Of a DNA stretch of 64,000 bases, positions 31,290 to 40,500 are shown piece by piece; position 1 is the stretch's first letter, and every line of letters starts with the position of its first letter. The translations under genes were made by a program, and so were the position numbers. The DNA is from Colias croceus (lineage: Eukaryota; Arthropoda; Insecta; Lepidoptera; Pieridae), in contig NC_059565.1 in NCBI RefSeq assembly GCF_905220415.1, positions 1,636,501 through 1,700,500 on the forward strand, read 5' to 3'. The notes under the pieces are model-generated. The model was not told the DNA's origin. It saw only the letters and a list, made by a program, of their open reading frames with translations, and made no database searches.

Positions 31290-31482
31290 TATACCTACTT
31301 AATATTATAAAGCTGATGAGTTTGTTTGTTTGAACGCGCTATTCTCGGGAACTATTGGTCCAATTTGAAAAATTAGCGGTGTTAGATAGCCCATTTATCG
31401 AGGAAGGTTATAGGCTATATCATCACGCTACGGCCAACAGGAGTGGAGCTACGGGGGTGAAACCACGCGGAGCAGCTAGTAT
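31290..31482 (+). repeat. SINE-like repeat, family S1
   Basis: CTATACCTACTTAATATTAT start to GCGGAGCAGCTAG. Confidence 0.7.
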
Positions 31483-31685
31483 TAAAATACGGTCAATGAC
31501 CTAAAAAGCAAAAACAATTTTCTGTCTGATCATGTTTGGTGAAATGAGTTCTTAAAGTATTTTATTTATTCATAAAATGTCATAAACTAATGTGTGTTGT
31601 TTGACCCGTTGCATAGTTTAAAGATGTAAGCTTACATAGGAACAGATCAACAGACAGACAGCGAAAGCTACTGTGTTTTATACTA

Positions 31686-31859
31686 TTAATAGCTTACCGC
31701 CCGCGGCTTCGCCCGCTTTGTCTAAAACCTAATAAATTATATACTAAAACCTTCCTCTTGAATCACTCTATCTATTAAAAAAACCGCATCAAAATACAAA
31801 GGGACATACGGAGTAGGGACATAGGGACAGAGAAAGTGACTTTGTTTTATACTATGTAC
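31686..31859 (-). repeat. SINE-like repeat, family S2
   Basis: TAGCTTACCGCCCGCGGC to TTTGTTTTATACTATGTA. Its centre lacks the GTTGCGTAGTTTTAAAGA block present in other copies. Confidence 0.75.
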
Positions 31860-32089
31860 CTAGTGAATAGTGATATGTAGAGATTTTATGAACTCAAAGA
31901 TTAGTATAATTGTGCAAAACTTTTCGTGATAAAAAGATATGTTTGATAAGATATGTGCGAAATCCGGATTTATCATTTAAACGTGTTAATAAAAGATAAT
32001 GTTTACGAATTTGATAGGTATTTTGGACTGGCAAGAATTAGGAAAATCATTTTCTAGACTTTTATTTCAATCCTATCATTTATAGTTTA

Positions 32090-32489
32090 CTAGCTTTCTG
32101 CCCGCAGCTTCGCTCGCTTTGTCTAAAACCTAATAAATTATATACTAAAACCTGTCTCTTGAATCACTCTATCTATTAAAAAAAAATTGGTTGTCTGTAA
32201 AGTCGGTTTACTGACGATAATAATTGAACGTGACAACTTCCGATTGTGCTTCTTTGTCGCTCGTTCCGCGCTCTCGCTCGCACTTCAATCTTTACATGGA
32301 ACGCCTCAGATGAGTCAGAGCGAGGTAACGCCGCATGAGTCATGTTTTTTCGTGCGTGCAGCCGGCTTTATCGAATTATTATACGTCACGTCAAAAACGC
32401 AAACGCATCAAAATCCATTGCGTAGTTTTAAAGATTTAAGCATACAAAGGGACATAGGGACAGAGAAAGCGACTTTGTTTTATACTATG
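32090..32489 (-). repeat. SINE-like repeat, family S2, with a 0.2-kb insertion
   Basis: TAGCTTTCTGCCCGCAGC to TTTGTTTTATACTATGTA. Between TCTATCTATTAAAAAAAA (32185) and CGCATCAAAATCCATTGCG (about 32402) lies unrelated GC-richer sequence that contains GTCGCTCGTTCCGCGCTC. No duplicated flank identified. Confidence 0.65.
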
Positions 32490-33280
32490 TAGTGATGATG
32501 AAAAAATAGGTATTTTGTTCTGTTGTATGATGTATTATAATTTATCAAGCCTTATTTATTTATCTTTAGGAAACAAACAAATAAACAATACAATATTTCA
32601 AGAAATGCGCGCGGAAAGCTAGTACTTAGTCAAAAAAAATTTAACAGATAAAAAATAAACTTTTGACAGATTTTTCTCTTTACATATATTATATACTAAT
32701 AATATAAATAACATTTATTACTCACTACCATCAACTAAATTGTATGAAAACCTGTTTTAAAATTAATGCACGGCCGGTGAAGAAACAACAACATCCAAAC
32801 ACAATTTCTTTTACACATTTTACTTATAACTGTTTAGAAATTTAATTAATTTTATGTGTAAAATTATTAGCTCGTTTAAGCTTTTCGCAATAATTTATTA
32901 TGTTAATATAGAGGTATTACAATTTTATAATAATTCCTACAAATATATAAAATATGCTCCTCTGTTTCATAAAAAAAATCGATTATTTTTTTATCTTTAG
33001 CAACGCCTATTAAGACAATACCAAATACCAACGATAAATAAAAAGAAATTAGCCTAAGAAAACAGAACAGCAGAATTATGACGTCACTAAGAGCCATGAA
33101 ATTATAATGTCATTTGTGTATAAATAATTTATAATGCATTTATTATAAGAACTATCCAAGTATCTAATAATCATCGAGATAAGCTTGGCAAGTGTCCACA
33201 ATTTTCTATAATTATTTTCGCATTTAAAACACATATACGAACTTTTTGTTTATAACTCAATCGTAAACAAAAAAAAACTA
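32490..33280. other. AT-rich stretch, no gene seen
   Basis: No recognisable frame or repeat beyond short A/T tracts. Confidence 0.5.
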
Positions 33281-33558
33281 ATTTACTGTAAACTTTTTAA
33301 CTGTCAAAATTGCCGCGCGATTTGACAGTTGATTTTTTTCTTTTATTTACTTTTTTCTAAATTCAAAGTACGCGCACGTTCGACGCAGTTCGCGCGCTTT
33401 ATGCTACTAGCACTTAGCAGACTAGCCAGCTGACAAATATAAACACGACGCATTTTTATCATACCCCTGTTATCAATGGCATACCAGTTAGAATTAGGTA
33501 CGGAAGATAATTGTGTTGCACAATTAATTTATGTATTTTAGCAGTGTTATAACGTAAA

Positions 33559-33696
33559 ATGAGAATGCAACGGAAATGCAGCAAGAAATCAAAGCTTACT
33601 ATTTCTGAACGTTTGAGAGCAGTGAACCTTCTAGAAAAATATGTCGGTCGGTTCCAATTTATTACGGAAAACTACCAATGTATAATTTATATGTAA
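33559..33696 (+). CDS. Short frame resembling an HTH/transposase start, unassigned
   Basis: 45 codons begin MRMQRKCSKKSKLTISERLR and continue AVNLLEKYVGRFQFITENYQ. A Lys-rich lead followed by an amphipathic helix is what CENP-B/pogo-type N-terminal HTH domains look like, but the similarity is only by eye. A GC-rich region with CGCGCACGTTCGACGCAG lies 180 bp upstream, and TATAAAC at about 33438. It may be the first exon of a gene or a dead transposase. Low certainty. Confidence 0.25.
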   Translation: MRMQRKCSKKSKLTISERLRAVNLLEKYVGRFQFITENYQCIIYM

Positions 33697-33894
33697 GACA
33701 TTATACTAATATGTATAATCATTAAATGTATATGTACTTATTTTATTTATAGTTGTTTGATAAATTGACTACTATGTTAACACATTGAGAAGGAATGATA
33801 GTAAATGGTTTGTTTTTTATAGAAACTTTTTGGGTTCAATCTATTTTACTTTTTCTAATTAGCACACTTTTATTATTACTTCATAGTTCATATA

Positions 33895-34284
33895 CAGGAT
33901 GTCCCACCGTCGGTATTCTAAGCTCAATGGAGGTTATAGTTTTGCATACGCTGAGAACGTAAAAAATACTTATAAAATTCCAGCTGCATTTTTTTTTCAA
34001 ATAGATGAATTATTAAAACTCTATGTGTACGCCCATAACAAGCAACCCGCCCAACTTTGCCACCCGCACGTGAGTTATCGTTTTCATAGACAAAATGCTC
34101 ACATTAGAGAAGCGTTATATGCCGGCTGCCCAAAGCTAGAGAAGAAAACATGAATTTTAAGGTAAAATTTAGAAAAAAAAATTTGGCGTAATTTTGTTTT
34201 CTAAGTATTTTTTACGTGATCAGTGTATGCAAGACTTAGTGCCAAGAGCCTTAGTGATTAGTATACCAATAGTGGGACACCCTG
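33895..34284. mobile_element. 390-bp mariner-like MITE
   Basis: Ends CAGGATGTCCCAC and GTGGGACACCCTG are inverted with one mismatch, flanked by TA on both sides. The terminal text (TACAGGGTGTCCCAC) is typical of Tc1/mariner-class MITEs in insects. The 84-codon frame inside shows no transposase motif. Confidence 0.75.
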
Positions 34285-34475
34285 TATATATATACGTTTT
34301 TATTAGCTTCACGTGTTTGTTTATAATGTGTAACCATTGGAGTCGATACCGCCTACATCACTTATGTTCCACTCAACATACGTCATGTGGCGTAACTGCA
34401 CTCAGTCGCTTGCTCGCTCTTTGGCGCGAACGTCACGCTCATTTTTTATTTGTTTTAAAGTGAAACGCATCAAAT

Positions 34476-34552
34476 ATGCCTACGTGTGTGTTACGATATT
34501 GCACAAATAATACAAAGAATACGGAAAAGTGCAAAGGAATAACTTTTCATCA
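34476..34552 (+). CDS. THAP-domain first exon, orphan
   Basis: ATG at 34476 begins MPTCVLRYCTNNTKNTEKCK and then GITFH, the opening of a THAP domain (Cys-x4-Cys, then the Thr-Phe-His block). A strong donor GTAAGT follows at 34553. In THAP genes and P-like transposases the first intron often falls here. No following exon with the Cys-x2-His pair or an AVPTIF-type end was found downstream in the window. Either a real gene with a distant second exon, a pseudogene, or a P-element-like remnant. Confidence 0.5.
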
Positions 34553-34894
34553 GTAAGTAACTAGATAATAATTTTTAAAACTTAGTTAGAGCAAAATTTT
34601 TGGCGGGCGACATTTTGTCATAGATTAAAAATTTAAGATATGACATTGGGCATGAAATAAGTGTTGTTAGTAATATTTGCTGGCGTATATTTTTATAGTA
34701 TAAAATAATAATTTTACATATTTAGAAAAGCATAGACTGGTTGTTAATTGAAAAAAGGTGAAATCATGAAATATGAAAATCAATTACTCAATCACCAATT
34801 TTTTTTTGTTAATTGATTTTAATCAAGTTTTTAATTGATATTGTATAAGCTACTGACTTGAACGTATAATTGAATTATTATTTATTTATCTGCA

Positions 34895-35959
34895 CTAATA
34901 TTATAAATAGGAAAACTTTGTTTGTTTGTTTGCTTGTAATTGGCTCATAAACTACTGGACCGATTTTGATGAAAGGAGAATGCCCATTTTTGGTACTGGT
35001 TTTTCTCATGCATCAAGACAACAATACTATTAAAAAAAATCTCGGCAATTTAGAGGCCTTCTTACCATCGGAAAATATATTTTGAACAGGGAATGTTTTG
35101 TAAAATCTAATAAGACATGTAATTGTTTAGATCCGTTATTATAACATTTAGTGTCCATTACCGGTTACCACGGTAACCAAGCGGTAACTTATTACATTTA
35201 CTATGGTAAATAGCTAAATGTATTAATATCGATTATTGTTTTCATTGAATTACAAAAAAAATCAATTAACATAAAATCACTCTATAGGGTATTGTTTATA
35301 CACTATAGGTTGTTTTAACAAAGATAGTGAAGTAAAATAATATAAATATGTATATATATAAAAAAAAAATATTATTATGACATAGCTTGGTAGGTAACCA
35401 GTTATTTCTTATTTGTTTCTTTCTTCGAATATGTAGTGAAAAAATGATTCAAACAACAACAACAACAACATGTAAACCGAATAAAAACTCAATTGGCATT
35501 TTTTAAGTATATATTTAGGTTTTCTTGAAATCCGTCCCGGAAGATTTCTGGTGCCTACCTACACTAGCCGATGAACAGATAGACTTTGTCTGAAAGCATA
35601 AGCTCTACGCATAGATTAAATATGTAAATCGAAAAATAACCTTTGGACGATAAAATGTTACCTAAATCACACATAAACCTAACTAAATAGGGGTTATTTA
35701 AGTTTTGAGGTTATTTCCCATTTTTCTCAATATCTTGAAAACCCCTGTTTTTATCACACAAAAATCAATTGGTAAAAATCTTTGGAATATCGAAGAACCC
35801 TCCAAAACCACTCTGGCATTGACGCAACACTGTACTGTGGTCCATACTTTCATGGGCATTCTCCTTTGGCACAGACAATCTTAAGACCCTGAGAAAGAAC
35901 ATAGGCTACTTTTTATTGCGAAATATTGTGCCACGGGCGAAGCCGGGGCGGACCGCTAG
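34895..35959 (+). repeat. S-type SINE split by a Spy-like element
   Basis: Left part from CACTAATATTATAAATAGGA to TGGACCGATTTTGATGAAA (34974). Right part from TTTGGCACAGACAATCTTAA (35865) to GGGGCGGACCGCTAG. Removing 34975-35864 restores a contiguous SINE with the text GATGAAATTTGGCACAGA. Confidence 0.75.
34975..35864. mobile_element. Spy-like non-autonomous element, complete (890 bp)
   Basis: Inverted ends GGAGAATGCCCAT and ATGGGCATTCTCC. It sits between AAA and TTT with no target duplication, inside a SINE whose undisturbed text is AAATTT. Spy-group transposons are known for insertion at AAATTT without duplication. No transposase frame. A diverged second copy fills 1-1158. Confidence 0.72.
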
Positions 35960-36802
35960 TTCAGAGATAAGTAATTAATATTTTTTCTATTCAAGGTTTC
36001 CATGTCTGGGCCGTGAAGAAAGGGAAAAATTATTTTTTTTTTTCTAAAAAAGGCTCAATTTGTAAGGAATAAAACTTCCCATAGCCCTGACTGAACCTAA
36101 AACACGAAAAAATTAAATTATTCCATATGACGTCACTATTTACATCATCCTATATTATATGCCAGATATTGTTAGCCCCGCGTAGTAAAGTCAGTTTATA
36201 CCTAAAATAAATATTAAGTAAGTACAAAGAAAATTTCAAGTCAACGTGCATGTAAGGAGTGGCACCCAATAAAATAGACAGAATGAAACAAAGTGTCGCC
36301 TCTATAGCGGTGAGTCAGTGACATCGCATAATCTATGACTGTCTAGCCGTCATTCGCGCGCGCCGCGCCGCCGCGCTTGGCGCACAGATTTTGTTCGTGG
36401 TGTCTGCTCCATATTAATATTATCTCAATGTGTGTAACAGACTCCTTTAGACTCGATTTTAGACGGACAGATTTAATTCAAACTTTGTACACTTGTCACG
36501 GATTCTTTGATAACTTATTTTAAAAAGATCTCGCAAATGTTTTAATATAAGGACCTACTTATATTTTGTTAATGAAAAAAAAAATCATAATAGGTATTAT
36601 GATTTTATGTATGTCAAGTAGAAAACGAGTGTGAAAATTAGAGGTAACTTCGCATAGAGATAATATGTACTACGTACGTACATACTACATATATCTCGAT
36701 GTAACTTCGTGATTTATTTTTATCGAGTCAATTTTAATATTTTAGTTTTTTTTGATCAAACAGAATCCTTAAAAATATCATCTACTTTGATATATATATT
36801 AC
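35960..36802. other. Intergenic/intronic stretch, no gene seen
   Basis: Holds a GC-rich patch CGCGCGCGCCGCGCCGCC at about 36356-36375 and a repeat fragment with TCGATTTTAGACGGACAG. No coding signal. Confidence 0.45.
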
Positions 36803-37034
36803 TAGCTTTCCGCACGCGGCTTCGTCCGCGCAGTCAAAGAAAAACCCGCATAGTTTCCGTTCCCGTGGGATTTCCGGGATTGCGTCATTTTCCTGGGATA
36901 AAAATATATATCCTTTCTCGGGTATCAAAATATCTCTACACCAAATTTCATGCAAATTGGTTCAGTAGTTAAGGCGTGATTGAGTAACAGACAGACAGAC
37001 AGAGTTACTTTCGCATTTATAATATTAGTATGGA
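36803..37034 (-). repeat. SINE-like repeat, family S4
   Basis: TAGCTTTCCGCACGCGGC to TTTATAATATTAGTATGGAT with an internal (GACA)n run. Confidence 0.75.
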
Positions 37035-37129
37035 TTTTATAGATTTGGTCCTGAAAATTACACGTATCATCTAAGTAATAGAAGATTGGTAATTTTGCTT
37101 TATACGCGAACCAATACCGAAAGAAATTG

Positions 37130-37586
37130 TATAGGCATAGGTCGTCCGATGAAGGGGTACGCCACTGCCAGCACTAGCAGGCAGAAATGATAACTCAGGG
37201 GTGGATGTCAGTTCTTTACTAATAAAATAATTATATAAAGGTTGTGGATCAGTGGTCGCCTTTCCACACAAGGTCACAATACACTATACTAAGAATAGGA
37301 GAAGTTAGGGTCTGCGCGGGAAACGTTGTGTCGCGTTCGCGGTTAATCCTCGACTACCTATAACGGCTGAACGTGTAGCAGACGCGCCGGCCGTTACAGA
37401 GGGGCGCGGGAGGTGAGGCGAACCATATTGGAAAGCGTCCGCGACTAACAATAACGGCTACACGTGCGGGAGATGCGCCGGCCGTTACAGAGGGGCGCGG
37501 GAGGTGAGGCGAACCTTATTGGCAAGCGTCCGCGAGAGGCCCTTGTGGTTAAGACGCGGGCGGCTACAGGACTACGGTTTACTATA
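37130..37586 (-). repeat. 3' LTR
   Basis: TATAGGCATAGGTCGTCCGA at one end, GGTTTACTATA at the other. It contains an internal near-tandem repeat of about 90 bp (CGGCCGTTACAGAGGGGCGC twice). The gag-pol frame runs about 142 bp into it before stopping. Confidence 0.93.
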
Positions 37587-40500
37587 TACTCCCCCTCTAG
37601 TTCAGGTGTACGCCCTCGTTCCTGGACTAGCTGCTCTTTTACCTTCTTCGGTCGTCCGCGTTTCTTGACGGGGTTAACAGGTTCCGGCGGAGTATCATCG
37701 TTACTAATGAACGGGGTTAAATCTTGAACATGGTATTTCCCTATAATCTCGTGAGGCAGCTCCATACGCGCAATGTTGTACGTCGTAGGGCTTATCTTCT
37801 TGGTGATGACGTAAGGACCATCGCGTCTCGGCATGAATTTTGCAGTGAGTGCCTTTGAACCTTTGCTCAAGAGGTGCGATTTTAGTAGCACCTTATCACC
37901 CACCTTGTATTCCATCCGCCGACGCGCCTGGTCGGCGTATTCTTTCGCCTTGTCCTGTTGCTTCTCGACTCGTTCTCTGATCGCTGACAACGAGCTGAGG
38001 AATCGTCGTAAGTAGGGTGTTATTTGTGGAACAAAGTTATCTTTGTCCAGTATGGCACGTTGGTCATGTGTTGCTTCCGAAGGTGACCGCAGCTCTCTTC
38101 CGAATGTCAGGTACGCCGGTGTTGTTCCTGTTGTACGGCACACGGCACTATTTAGAGCAAATCTGATCACCGGCAAGTTCTTGGGCCAGGTACTATGGTC
38201 TCCTTCAACCAATCGTGCTAACTGTGCCTTAAGGTCGCGGTTTTTCCTTTCTGCTGGGTTGGCTTCTGGGTGGTATAGTGGCACCAAGTTCTGTGTCACA
38301 CCCAAGACTGACATACATTGACGCATGACTGCCGAAATGAACTGAACTCCGTTGTCGGATATGATCCGACGAGGCAACCCAAACCGCATGAAGAATTCTT
38401 CGATGAGGACACGTGCGCAGGCTTCAGCTGTAGCATCCTTAAGCGCGTATAGCTCTACCCATCTTGTGGCCGTGTCTTCAACGAGCAATATCCACCGTTC
38501 CCCTTCCTCTCCTTCCCGTAATGGGCCGAATAGATCTATGGCCAACACCTCGTTACGTTGATTCATGACGGGCGTCTGGAGGAGGCCTGGAGGCTTGTTA
38601 TTGGTGGCCTTGTATCGTTGGCATTGAACGCAGGCTTTCACGTAGTCGGCTATTATCCTGCGCATTCCTGTGAAGAAGTATAGCTGTGATACTTTCTTGT
38701 AAGTATTGTCAATACCAGGATGCCCTGCTACTGCAGAGTCATGACATTGCTTCAAGATGTCTTGCTGTTGACCAGCTGGAACTACGAGTTGTGGTGATTC
38801 ACTGTCCGAGTCGGGGTTATACCGGTACAGCACTCCTTGATCCATCATATATCCCCGCTCTGTCCATCGCTGGGCTGCGACTTCCTCGGTGGCTTCGAGC
38901 TCCTTGACAATCTTCTCCAGTTCTGGATCTGCCAGCTGTTCTTGTCTCAACACATCCGGTTTCTTCACAGGTACGTCTATTATTACAGTGCAAATGCCGC
39001 ATTGATCGCGGGTTTCTCCTGTGCAGATCGGCCTACTTAATGTGTCGGCCACAACATTTGCTTTACCTGGAGTATACTGGAATTGTATATCAAACGACTG
39101 GAGTTTGAGAGCCCACCGCACTAATCGACCGGTTGGTGATTTTAGGGTCAGCAGCCAGCGGAGTGGTTGGTGATCACTTCCAATAATAACGGGTTGCCCA
39201 TCGAGGTATGATCTGAAACGTTCGACTGCCCATACCACCGCTAGAGCTTCACGCTCGGTGGTAGAGTAGTTTCGTTCCGCTGAGGTAAGGAGTCGACTCG
39301 CGTACTCGATTGGTCTTTCCTCTTTTAACTCCCCCTGAAGTAAAACAGCTCCTAAAGCGTAATTACTGGCATCCGTTCGTAATATAAAAGGCCGACTAAA
39401 ATCAGCTTGGGTCAAAATTGGGGCTGAAGTCAGCAACCGCTTGAGCTCATTGAACGCTTGTAATTGAGCTTCACCCCAAGTCCATGGTTGGTTCTTTCGT
39501 GTCAAACGCGTTAACGGTTCAGCCACTTGGGAAAAGTTAGGAATAAATTTCCTAAACCACGAACACGTTTGAAGGAAGGTTCTCATGTGCTTGAGATTGG
39601 CCGGCTCCTTCATTTCGAGTACCGCGCTTACTTTATCATTGTCGATGGAGACGCCTTCCTGTGTGATTATGTGTCCAAGGTACTTTACTCTCTCCCTTGC
39701 AAAAACACACTTCTCCCTATTTACATGGAGGTTATATTCAGTCAAGCGCTCGAAAACTGCCTCAAGGTCTTTGAGGTGCTGTTGGAATCCACTTGAGATT
39801 ATCAGGAGGTCATCTAAATAGGCTAACAGGACTACATCCTTTAATGATGCGCAGGAGCGGAGGCGGTCGATCAGCCGCTGGAATGTGGCCGGCGCGTTCT
39901 TGAGGCCGAAAGGCATGCGCTTAAAGCGATATATGCCAAGCGGAGATATGAAGGCTGTCTTATCCCTGTCTTCTATCTGGACGCTCACTTGCCAGTACCC
40001 AGATCTGAGGTCCAGCGTGCTCATGAAGCAGTTCCTTTTTGTTGATTGCAGGAGCTCATCAATTAGTGGCATAGGGTACGTGTCCGATTTGGTAACAGCG
40101 TTCAGGCGCCTGTAATCTACACAGAACCTGACGCCCCCACGAGCCTTAGGTATCATCAACGCTGGAGCGCACCATGCGGACTCGCACTCTTCAATTATAT
40201 CTTCCTGCAGCATTTTCTCAATTTCTTTTTTCATCACCTCTTTCTTCGCGGGATTCAAACGGTATGGGGGCACTGCTATCGGTGGATGTTCACCTGTATC
40301 TATACGGTGCTCCGCGAAAGGCGTAGGAGCTCCCCCTAGACGGAAAATGTGCGCGTGCTTAACGAGGATCTGGGCGAGTTCGTCTCGTTCTGCCGACTCC
40401 AGCTGAGTACCCTCGTCATCCCGGAGAACATCTGTAGAGGCACAAGTAGTGCCACGCGAAGTTGGTTCAAAAAATAGCGTATGTTTAACGCGATGATCGT

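Noticed and set aside
33899..34153. 84-codon plus frame MSHRRYSKLNGG...
   Set aside because: It starts inside the inverted end of a TA-flanked MITE and shows no transposase motif, so it is chance coding.
37464..37727. Many plus-strand frames of 60-140 codons between 37464 and 43098, including Ala/Arg-rich ones near 42000-42575.
   Set aside because: All lie antisense to the intact gag-pol frame and have no recognisable domain; they are composition shadows of a GC-rich gene.
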